Source: Coffea arabica (Eukaryota; Streptophyta; Magnoliopsida; Gentianales; Rubiaceae). Taken from it: a stretch of DNA of 64,000 nt. Shown piece after piece: positions 35,301 through 45,061 of this stretch. How positions within the stretch are numbered: position 1 is the stretch's first letter; the number at the start of each line of letters is the position of its first letter. The notes under the pieces were generated by a model that saw only the letters and a program-made list of their open reading frames with translations, was not told where the DNA came from and did not search any database. The DNA is taken from positions 29,253,001 through 29,317,000 of the forward strand of contig NC_092324.1 in the NCBI RefSeq assembly GCF_036785885.1, written 5' to 3'. Both the position numbers and the translations under genes were made by a program.

Positions 35301-35591
35301 ACACTAATCCAAATTGCAACCTCTACTTATCTCTTAACATCCGATAAATTAATTCCAGTATCCAAAACTTAACCTAGTTGGCCGAATTTTTCCGAACTTT
35401 TCGTCCTAGTGGGTCCCACGTCCGGTATACGCTCTTAATTTCTCAAAACCTATTCGATACTAGAAAAATCATCAAAAAACTATATCTGCTCCTTAAAAGT
35501 ATCTAGACTTTTTCCTAATCACGAAAATGCAGAAAACAAGCCATGAAAGATAATAAAACCTAGAAAATGGAAAAAATTACGGGTTCTCACA
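32345..35591 (-). mobile_element. LTR-D, solo long LTR nested in LTR-C
   Basis: In + coordinates it runs from TATGACAGCCCCACC to GGGTTCTCACA, 3247 bp, with perfect CAATC flanks. It is closely related to LTR-F at 61596. Both carry the hairpins GGCTC-TCAA-GAGCC (32922-32935) and ATTGAC-TCTCC-GTCAAT (32968-32984). The length includes a 512-bp internal duplication. No internal region is present, so it is a solo LTR. Confidence 0.9.
34314..35338 (-). repeat. 512-bp tandem duplication inside LTR-D
   Basis: Unit 1 is 34314-34825 and unit 2 is 34826-35338, both starting CCCCAATAATTACAAAAG and ending ACTTATCTCTTAAC. Almost no differences were noticed between them, so the duplication is recent. LTR-F contains the start of the same segment. 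Confidence 0.9.
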
Positions 35592-37537
35592 CAATCATGA
35601 AATTACACCTAAAACAATCGAATAATCGCAAAGGAAGGTGAAAAGTTCTTTAAAAGTGTATTTGTTTGAAAATCAGAAATTCTCAGCTCAAAGTGACACT
35701 ACTTGGAAAAATCGTATCTCGAGTTTCGTAAGTCCAAAAATTGAAAACTTTATACCGTTGGAAACTAGACTTAAAGCACCAAAACTTTCTAGAAGATACT
35801 TTTCTCAAACTCCAATTCAAAATCATTCAAATTTTAGCTCAAAGTCACTGTTCTAGACAGGACAGAGCAAAACAGGCTTGCAAATTCAGTGAAGTTTGGA
35901 AATTCGGAAAAATTCGTAGAAATGGAATCAGCCCTTGAAATTTATATCACAATTAAAACTCCAAACTTAGTTTCAAACGCAATAAACAAAACTCAATTCA
36001 GACCTTTCTATACCAAGATATGATAGTTCTAAGAAAACTGAAGTTTGGAACCTGTTTTACAAAATTCCAGTTTTGACGTACTAGATAGAGTTTCAAAATC
36101 TGATCATAACTAGAGCTACACAACTCAAAATTTAGTGTGGTTTGTGGCGTTAAAAACTAGATTCAAAATACTAAAATTCACTAGAAGGAACTGTCATAAA
36201 ATTTGTTTTGCAAGATAGGCAAAATTGAGCTACAAACTGCAGCTAGAATTGTTTCTCGGATGCAAGCGGAGAGGAATTTCAGTCATCTTGGCTTGTTCAC
36301 TACGGCTCATAGGAAACGAGTTAGGGGGTGCATTTTATACCAACAGAAAGCTCTCGGAGTCTAGTTTCAGATGCCACAAACGACACTTGATTTCAACTCT
36401 CAGATAGAGAGTTATGACCAAAAAGTGAACACTGGTTGGAGTAATCTGATCAGAAATTTTCCAGAATTCAACCTCATTTTAACCCTACTTAAACACAACC
36501 AAATGGAAAGCTTTTTGGAAGGTAATTCATACACATAACCACCAATATGTATCAAGCATTATTGCACCAAAATAATATCAAAATTTCGAAATTAACAAGA
36601 GAGGAACAACCAGAAATTTTCGGCCAGCATACAACTCTCATTCCTCTAGCTTTCTTTTCAACTTTGCAACTAGAACTAAACCATATCTCATCAAAGCAAG
36701 TAACAAACAAGCAATTACATACACAAAATCCTCAAAGTCTCTACCTATCAAGCCACCTCAAGTCCACTACCTAATGTCAAGGTTCCTGAGAACCCATCAA
36801 CAGCCCAACAACTATCTTGTTATCACTAACTAACTACTAACTTACTACTATGAATTGAAGAGGAAAAGTTGAGGGTTTCATGGAGGTTTACCCTGCTGCC
36901 CAAAATGAAGAGTAAACACTAGGGATTTGAGCTTCTAAATCACAAAGTTTCTTCCTTGATCAAGTCCTCTTCCAAGCTTGTATGAAAACCCAAGACAAGA
37001 AGCAAGTGTGGAGAGCTTTCTTGGAGCAACAATGGAAGAATGAAGCTGAAATTTTTTGTTGAGAAGTGGGAGGGGGATGGCCGGCCAAAGAGGGAAGAGG
37101 GAAAAGGGTTTGTGGCTTTTGGTTGATGTGATTTGATGAGAAAGGTGCCATGACAGAAAGTTCTCTTGGGTATAAAAAGTCAACACTTGAATAGTGGACT
37201 ATTAGTGCTCCAAATTGAGTTTAATTTAACTCACTCACATCTAATCCCTCAATTAGTTTTCTTAGTCTACTAATGATCATCATAATTCTCCAAGATTATT
37301 GCACTCTCGGATTGAATTTACCTCAAAAAATGTGCATGCACTATTTCTAGCTAAACGAGTCGCAGAAAAATTAAATTCGCTAACGAAACATTTTAAAAAT
37401 ATAAAAGAGACATGATTCCATGCAAATGGATTTAAAATGGGTGAAATAAATTATTCGGAGTAAACGGATAAATAAATAATTAAATAAGACAATAAAATGA
37501 AATAAAAGTAAGTAAAATAAAAATTCGGATCCTCACA

Positions 37538-40500
37538 ATAGGCCTTTTTGCTAAAACACTTGGCCGATGAAGAAGCATTTTGGAAACAGAAAGCAGCGAG
37601 AGTTAAATGGCTAACGGAAGGTGACTCTAATACAAGATATTTTCATTCTTCCCTTCAGGATAAACGAGCTCAGCTTACCATTCAAAGAATAAAGAATTCG
37701 GAGGGAGTCTACATTGAGGGAGAGGATAACATTGGAGTAGTGGCTATAGACTTCTTTAAGTCTTTATTGACAGAATCTTCGGCGGTGGACAACCAAGCAA
37801 TTTTGAAACTTTTCAATAATATTTCGAGTTTGGTTACTCCGCAACAAAATGAGCAGCTTATAAGGGAGGTCACTAAAGACGAAGTTAAGAATGCATTATT
37901 TGACCTAGATGGGCACAGTGCAACTAGGTGTGATGGCTTTGGGTGTAGGTTATATACTTATTGTTGGGAGGTTATTTCAGATGATGTTTTTCAAGCTACT
38001 CGGGAATTCATGAGTGGGGTTCCAATACCAAAGGGTATTGCGAGTACTATGGTGGTCCTTATTCCTAAAAAGGACCCACCTATGTCTTTTGCAGATTTTA
38101 GGCCAATTAGTCTTTGTACTTTTATAAATAAAGTGTTCACCAAAATCCTAAGCTCTCGATTGAAAGCTGTGCTTCCTGTCTTATCTCATCCGAGCAATCT
38201 ACTTTTGTTAGTGGTAGAGAAATCTCTGATAACATCTTGCTTGCGCAGGAGCTGGTTAGTTCAATTGATAAGGGGGCTAGGGGGCATAATGTCATCCTCA
38301 AGCTTGATATCATGAAGGCATTTGATCGAGTTGCTTGGGATTTTTTGTCACGGTTGCTAGCTCAATTTGGTTTTCATTCTTGGTTTATCTCTTGGATAAT
38401 GAATAACTTGGCCTCAGCTTGGTTTTCTATACTCGTCAATGGGAAACCATGTGGTTTTTTCCAAGCAAAGCGTGGTTTGAAACAAAGGGATCCACTGTCT
38501 CCTTTTTCTTTTCATATTGGTGTTGGAGACTTTGAGCTGAGGATTGAAGAATTTGATTTCATTAAGGAAATTGCAACCATTTGCAATAGGCCGAGGGTGT
38601 ATCCCAATTTTGCACTTAGCATTTGCGGATAACATTATCATTTTTACAAGAGAAGACCGACGTTCAGTGAAAGGCCTCATGGATTTTTTGGAGCTATATC
38701 AAAATGGTTCAAGTGGAAAGCTTAATAAAGACAAGAGCTTTTGTGTGGTGTCTTCCAAATGTTCGGCAGCTAAGCAATAACTGATTGCTCGTTGGACTAG
38801 TTTTCAGCAGAAAACACTTCCCTTTGTTTATTTGGACTGGAAACTTTTTAAAGGGAAGAGCAAAAAAGAACATTTTCAGCACATAATTTATAAGTTGCGG
38901 ATGAAATTAGCTGGTTGGAAAAATAGTTACTCTCTGCTGGAGGCCGTCTAATACTTATAAAACATGTTTTGGTTGCTATACCATTGTACACCTTTGCTGT
39001 TTTAAAGCCTCCTAGAAGTGTATTGAATTAGCTAAAGAAGATAAAGTCTTCTTTCTTTTGGGGGGAGGTTGACAGGAGGGACAAAAGGCATTGGATGAAA
39101 TGGAGCAAGCTGTGCAAGCCAATACAAGAGAATGGATTGGGGTTGAATTAGTTGCAAAACATCCTAAAAGTTGTTGGGCGCAAATTATGGTGAAAAATGT
39201 GCTCGACTGATATGCTATGGTCCCAGTTTAAGCACTCAAAATATGCAACTGCTGCTCAACATTTGAATATAGCAACCCTTAGGACGTCAAGTTCGGGTTG
39301 CTGGAGGTGAATGCTTGGTGGAGGAAATTTTGTAGTTGCTGTTAAGGAATGGCAGCTCCTAATTTTGGTATGATAATTGGTTAGGTTTTGGTCCTATGGA
39401 GCTCAAAAGCTGCAAGTACCGTTGTCTAACGTTTGTATTCGAGATTTATTGAGTAATGGAATTTGGAATTTGGAATTTGGAGACGGTAAAGGTTGGCCTC
39501 ACATATGAAGAAAAGACGCGAATTTTGCGATCACATATTCAGCTTTCTAAGGGCATGGATTTGATGGCATGGTATCCAACAATGAGTGGCAACTTTCAAA
39601 TATCCTCTGTGCTGGATAAACTTCGGCAACCCTCCAATTCAATGGTGTCCAGGAAACTAATTTGGAGTAAGTGGGCTCCGTTAAAGGTGTCGATATTTAT
39701 ATGGAAATTACTTAACCTTATACTTCCCTTTCCAGATGTATTGCTGCATTTTGGGTTCAATCTTTCCTCTAAATGTCCGTTTTGTCACAATGAAGATAGT
39801 ATACACCACGAGTTCGTAAAGTGCCAATTGGCGGATCAGGTATGGCAGAAAATGGAACAAAACCTGGGTGTATATACATTGCCGTTGGATAATATCATGG
39901 TCAAGTTGCATAGTTGGTGGACACATTACTCTGGGAAGTCAATAATGACTGAGTTGGCTCAGACAGTTCCTCTATTCATTTGTTGGTAGCTGTGGAAGGC
40001 AAGGAATAGAGCAATTTTTTAGGATTTCAACATGACGGCGGATCATATTTTCGCTCAGGTGCTTCGGTTGTTGCATTCTATTGCTTTATCTCATCCTTTT
40101 ATTGTGAGGAATGATGGTGACAAGAGTCTTTTGCATACGGGAATTTTGTGTTTCTTTAAACGTTCCAGGCCCATAAAATGTCTTAACTCTGGCTTAGTCT
40201 CTGCCAGTACCTCCTTATGCAAAGCTGAATGTTGATGGGTCTTCAGTTGAGAATCCAGGATACTCGGGAGAGGGGGAGGGGTGGAGGCTTTGTTAGGGAT
40301 TCACACGGCTGGGTTCTAACAGCATTCTCTTCATTTTATGGATTCCAAACTAATATGAAGGCTAAAGCTATGACATTGTTGGAGGGGCTACAATTATGCT
40401 TATCTTTGGGCCTTCACAATGTTATTGAGAAATTGATTCCCAAGCTTTGCTTACCTCTGTTAAAGGGTTGGAAAGGTGTCCTTGGCGAATTGATGGGGAC

Positions 40501-40704
40501 ATCATACATATATGCAGTTTATTAATTAAGGCTAAGTTCATTCTAACACATTGCTATAGAGAGGTCAATTTCGCTACGGATGGTCTTGCAAAACTAGCGC
40601 TACGGACTTGGGCTTTGACAGTCTTTGATTCTACTACGTTGCCGTCGTTACTCACTGCAATTATATGTTTAGATGCTAAGCAATTTCCTTATGTGAGGGA
40701 GTAG
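37538..40704 (+). pseudogene. LINE (L1-like) reverse transcriptase, zinc-knuckle and RNase H part
   Basis: Continuation of the LINE at 29640. 37548-38315 is the pre-RT and RT start (AFWKQKAARVKWLTEGDSNT, RYFHSSLQDKRAQL, FRPISLCTFINKVFTKIL). After a frameshift, 38237-38632 has DIMKAFDRVAWDFL and KRGLKQRDPLSPFSF. The FADD-type catalytic box near 38620 reads as HLAFADNIIIF, with the second Asp changed. 39456-39989 matches the zf-RVT region (SKWAPLKVSIFIWKLLN, CPFCHNEDSIHHEFVKC). 40229-40704 holds pieces of a C-terminal RNase H (KLNVDGSS-type start in one frame, REVNFATDGLAKLALR near the end). Multiple frameshifts and stops make it dead. The 3' poly(A) was not identified. Confidence 0.88.
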
Positions 40705-41029
40705 TACTCCTGTTTTCCTTTAAACTAGGAGGTATAAACCGCGCCCTGCGCAGTGGCGATAAAAATGTGTATGCCCAATGTAGTATAAATAACCATGAAG
40801 TACAATATTAAAGATACACCTATATATACAAGAACATTACTATTATATGAAAGACAAAGAAACTGGAGTAAAAAAATGTAACACAAGACCAAAAGAATCA
40901 AGAGATTACTGCTTGCGCACTTAGCTAACAATCTGCCAGCAATTAAAGTTTATAAAAGAAAAGAACCAATGTCTCGAAGAACAGGTTTAATCAAAATTCC
41001 CAAAAAAAAAAGCTCATGAATTGAAGTGG
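40705..41029. other. Unassigned spacer
   Basis: It starts with a short GC-rich stretch (CCGCGCCCTGCGCAGTGGCG at about 40740) after the LINE and then becomes AT-rich. No gene seen. Confidence 0.35.
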
Positions 41030-41995
41030 TTGCCTCTCCGGCAGGCAACTTTGAATCTCATCCAACAACCCTTTAACATAAGCAATTAAAATGAAAGAAT
41101 CCATTGATATCCCGAAATCTTTTCCTTGTTTTCCAGGAATATCTCTTCTGGAAATGACTTCAGTCCCAGTAGACACATCACGAGGTCGAATCTCAATCCT
41201 TAGAGGTACTCCCTGCAGAAAAGCTAGGTAAATTTCAAAGCACAATCGTATTACATTCAACTGTAAAATAATATTTCTTGAGATCCACACACATAACTTC
41301 TTAATATGGAATTATTAATAGCAACAGCAGACGTTTCAAAATTGAAACTTCATTCCCTCTCAGAAAACAAAGCCAACAACAGTAAGTTGGCCTTCAATAG
41401 ATATCACTTGACTTGTTAATTATTCAAGCCAGTCTTCAAAAAGTTTTGGTTGAGCAAATCGCAATTGGAACCTAACCACTCAGTTTTTTTTTTTCAAACT
41501 AATTTTAAACAATAACTCTAAATGCTCAAGTGAAGTGAAGTAAGGTGACAAGTCTTCAAAGTAACCAAGCTTGGTGAGATATATTAGAATTAACCTTTAG
41601 GAATCTTAAAGCTCCAAGGAAGTTAGTTTAGATGTAGTCCCGTGCTCGTTAACATTCTAAGAAAAAAAATCATTTGAAATGCTTGTGGCCATGCATTTGG
41701 GATTTTCCTCTCCCTAAATTTCTCTTATTCTCACTCATGCTTTGGCGGGAGAAGTCCAATGGCAAGATAGATATTGGGCAAGATACAGAACATCTACAGA
41801 AGCAGGCAAACCTTCCATCTCCTAAAAGTTATATTTCCATCCAGGTGTTCTCTGATCAGAGTCATCAACCTTGACCTTTATTCCAGCTGCTTGCAGAGTT
41901 TCTTTCACTGATGATGTAGCATTAAGAACTCCAGTTCTATCACCTATTTTTTTTCCATATTGGGACAATCACAATTCGAAAGCAGTCAATAATAG
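41030..41995 (-). pseudogene. Prolyl-tRNA synthetase fragment, two exons
   Basis: On the - strand, 41995-41829 encodes IVIVPIWKK, RTGVLNATSSVKETLQAAGI, KVKVDDSDQRTPGWKYNF, and 41217-41030 encodes GVPLRIEIRPRDVSTGTEVI, SRRDIPGKQGKDFGISMDSF, IAYVKGLLDEIQSCL. These correspond to the anticodon-binding region of eukaryotic-type cytosolic prolyl-tRNA synthetase, which charges tRNA-Pro. An acceptor CTGCAG precedes the second exon. In the first exon the Trp of the expected NFWEMK block is a TAG stop, and one extra base precedes the donor. No catalytic-domain exons are visible upstream. It is a broken gene copy. Confidence 0.85.
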
Positions 41996-43434
41996 GAGCT
42001 ATTCCATCTCAAGAAAGACAATTTTTAATGCACATAGCCAGAAAAATGGAAGCGCTACAAAAGCAGAGAGCTCTTACTTTACTGCATTGATGAGTCCAAT
42101 TTCGGGACCAAAATCAAAACAAAAGTTGCAAAACTAATGTAAAATGCTAGAAATACAAACCTGCACACGTTTAGGAAACCAAATAATGATTTAAAAAAAT
42201 CAGCTTTGCAAAAATTAATCAGCCCGTTGAGTGCAAAACACAACATCCATCCCCAGCCCCCATTCACTCTATCTTTTGAGCAGACCCATTAGCAAATATA
42301 GTCAGTATAACAACCAAAAACATGCAATAGGCTCAGAAACAATTAATCAGTCTCTGTTAGAAGAAGATTCTCCTCTCCATGCATGAGGGCTCATAAAACT
42401 CTTCTGCATGAGTTTTATGAGTTCAGAACAAAGCACAAAAGAGTTTTATTTTTTTTGGGCAGCCTTTTTTTTGGGAGAACAAGACAAATATCAAAGGGCG
42501 GGGGACAAGAAAGAAGAAAAAAAATGCAGTAATTATGGTAGTTTAAAATAAGGCTCAGGTTTGTTAGTAAAAGTCAGGCAGAGATGAGAGTACCGCCATG
42601 GCTGCAAACCCAATTGCATTTGAAGGGAAGAATGAACCTCAAATGCAATCAGGGTTGCCTCGCCAAGATACGGCAATCAATTTAAAGCCTGAAATACATC
42701 TAATGAAACCAAAACCATATCATCATAGCCTAACTGAGAACAAAATAAATTAGCCTGTTTACAACTTTCATCTGCCGTAATACTCCAGCCAGAGAGCTAC
42801 ACCCTTTTCCAAAAAAATCACCATCCATCTTTGTAAAAACCTAACAAGAAACAAAAGGAAACATGAAGAAATATTCAAATCCAAGGAAAAATGAAGAGAA
42901 AATTGCTCATGAATAGACACATTTATTCACAAACATCTATAATGTACTTCTAAAAGTAGTTTACAAGTTCTACAATCATCAATCTAACTAAAACAGCGCT
43001 CAAGGAATTAAAAAGATAAGAATACATACATAAAAAAAATTAGCAAACTTACTCAGTGAAGGAGAACGTAGCACAACAAAAGCACCAAAAATTTCTTAAA
43101 AAGAAAAACACACGTATTAAAAACAAGCAAATTAAACAATAAGCATAATATCAATCTAAATATTCCACAAGAAGAGAAAAATCACGCGATTCAAAAACTG
43201 TAAAAATTGCTCACTGTAAGAATTGACAACAATATGGAGAATAGCATAGATAAAACAGAAATAGATGATTTTAGTTGTATCAAGTCTAATAAAAAGAAAG
43301 AAAAAAAATGTTGACGGTAGAAAGTGCTGAAAAAATAAGAAAATTTTGAACAGATCTGCAATGTATCTGGAAAGAAAAGATGATTGCTTGAAACCAGCAC
43401 CAACAGAACTCGATAATGTTATTTTCTTGACAGT
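41996..43434. other. Non-coding DNA between the synthetase fragment and local duplications
   Basis: A/T-rich sequence with many A-runs and no recognisable exon. It includes a short inverted-looking AACTCTTCTGCATGAG segment near 42390 and the first copy of the duplication described at 42422. Confidence 0.4.
42422..42525 (+). repeat. Dispersed duplication, copy 1
   Basis: About 105 bases (AACAAAGCACAAAAGAGTTT, ..., ACAAGACAAATATCAAAGGGC) recur at 44001-44107 with a few changes. Confidence 0.8.
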
Positions 43435-43878
43435 CATAGTCCATCCAGACAGAAAGCATATGAAAAAAGAAAATTTTTGCTCCATGGCCAGCTAAAAAAA
43501 TAAAAAAGGAAGACAGACTCAGAAGCGTGGGAAAAGTCAATGCCCCAAGCGTCATTAAGAGCTTTAGAGGCCGAATGCATAACACGAAAAAAATAAAAGT
43601 GAAATGCTTTGGAATGAACAAAAGAGGAGCAACGCAAAAAAAAAGGCATGCAAAACATAGTCCATCCAGACAGAAAGCATATGAAAAAAGAAAATTTTTG
43701 CTCCATGGCCAGCTAAAAAAATAAAAAAGGAAGACAGACTCAGAAGCGTGGGAAAAGTCAATGCCCCAAGCGTCATTAAGAGCTTTAGAGGCCGAATGCA
43801 TAACACGAAAAAAATAAAAGTGAAATGCTTTGGAATGAACAAAAGAGGAGCAACGCAAAAAAAAAAGGCATGCAAAAC
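43435..43878 (+). repeat. 221-bp tandem duplication
   Basis: Unit 1 is 43435-43655 and unit 2 is 43656-43878, starting CATAGTCCATCCAGACAG and ending GGCATGCAAAA. They are identical apart from A-run length, so the duplication is recent. It lies upstream of the CRK exon. The long reverse-strand reading frames here are products of the A-rich repeat. Confidence 0.9.
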
Positions 43879-44000
43879 ATAATACCTAGAGATAGGCAAA
43901 AAAAAAAAAACAAATTAAATGCATGAGTCAAAAATTATCTAAAGAAGCAGATCCCTAGGTTTAAGGATTGGACTAAACGACAACATAACAAGAACAGAGA

Positions 44001-44107
44001 ACAAGAACAAAGCACAAAAGAGTTTATTTTTTTTCTGGGACAGCCTTTTTTTTAGGGAAAACAAGACAAATATCAAAGGGCGAGGGACAAGAAGGAAGAA
44101 AAAAAAC
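44001..44107 (+). repeat. Dispersed duplication, copy 2
   Basis: Partner of 42422-42525. Confidence 0.8.
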
Positions 44108-44652
44108 CGAAACAGGCTAGAGACCAAAAAACACCACATGACAAAACGTACAACTATGCATGATGTACATGTTTTCGAGTTTGAAAGGGAGAACAACTGG
44201 AGCTTCCCGGAATGCAGACCAAAATCAAACCCATGTAGACTCAGACACCGGAACAACCAAACATAAAGCAACACAGCGTGAAGAGAAACAAAAAAAAAAA
44301 CAACGAAAAAAGGGCAAGATCGTACCACACCCGATAGCGACAAAAGTGTAACATCGTCGATCGTGGTTTCTTTTTTATCAACTTCTGCTCTGAACCCGCT
44401 CGCAGATCCCTCTTTTTTCTCGCTTTATTAGCACTCTGCAGCAGAGACAAAGTTCAAAGCTTTCCCCCTCCAAAACCCCAAAAAATAAGGAAAAAAGAAA
44501 TTATAGCTTCAATTCAATCTTGAATTGGCAATGGTTTCAGCTCTGAGCTAAGGATTTTTCGTTCTAGATAGGGTTGTGTTTGGGGAGGGGGGGAGCTCAA
44601 ACAGTAAAAAATTCCAAATAACGAAGAGGAAAGAGCACCCGAAGTCCTGAAA

Positions 44653-45014
44653 ATGGGCATTTGCACTTCCAAACCCTCCCCGGAACCCAATCTTCATCAA
44701 GATTCCAAGCAAAACCCTATTCCAACCAAGGATAAAAATAACCCAGCACAGGTCAAGGATAAAGGTGGAAACTCCAGCAATCAGCAATCAGCAAGAAAGC
44801 AAGAAATCAGATGCAGAATCCGCTAAAAAATCTCCGCTTTTCCCCTTCTACAGCCCTAGTCCAGCGCATTATTTGATCTGTAAGAAGTCTCCGGCGAGAT
44901 CTTCCGCGAATTCCATGTCCAAAAGGTTTTTTAAGCGACCGTTCCCTCCTCCGTCTCCGGCGAAGCACAGTAAGGCGGTGTTAGCTAAGAGACACGGGTC
45001 TGTGAAGCCGAACG
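44653..45014 (+). pseudogene. CRK: CDPK-related kinase (CRK) exon 1, 5' part
   Basis: CRKs are membrane-associated Ser/Thr kinases related to Ca2+-dependent protein kinases. ATG at 44653 gives MGICTSKPSPEPN, with Gly2 for myristoylation and Cys4 for likely palmitoylation. After a one-base frame change around 44770 the second frame gives KKSPLFPFYSPSPAHYLICK, KSPARSSANSMSKRFFKRPF, PPPSPAKHSKAVLAKRHGSV. This is the diagnostic CRK N-terminal domain before the kinase. The text breaks at 45014 and continues in frame at 57851 after the retrotransposon. The frame change plus the insertion make it a pseudogene, unless the frame change is a sequence error. Confidence 0.9.
45010..45014. repeat. Left target-site duplication of the full-length element
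   Basis: GAACG, repeated exactly at 57846-57850. Confidence 0.95.
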
Positions 45015-45030
45015 TGTGAGAACCTTGAAC

Positions 45031-45061
<31 letters not shown>

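Larger units (their letters stand above)
30424..37537 (-). mobile_element. LTR-C, solo long LTR in a LINE, interrupted by LTR-D
   Basis: In + coordinates it begins TGTGACGCCCCCACC and ends GGATCCTCACA, which is the superfamily terminus pair read in reverse. Perfect ATAGG duplications flank it. The body is 30424-32344 plus 35597-37537, about 3.86 kb, close to the 3.96-kb LTR of the full-length element. No internal region is present, so it is a solo LTR. It has a hairpin GGGTTGA..TCAACCC at 30933-30953, and the block GTATACTTTATCGCCC (reverse) near 31533. Confidence 0.88.

Noticed and set aside
43286-43858. Long reverse-strand frame of 190 codons, Phe-rich
   Set aside because: It runs over the A-rich 221-bp tandem duplication; its repeated low-complexity text comes from the DNA repeat, with no family features.
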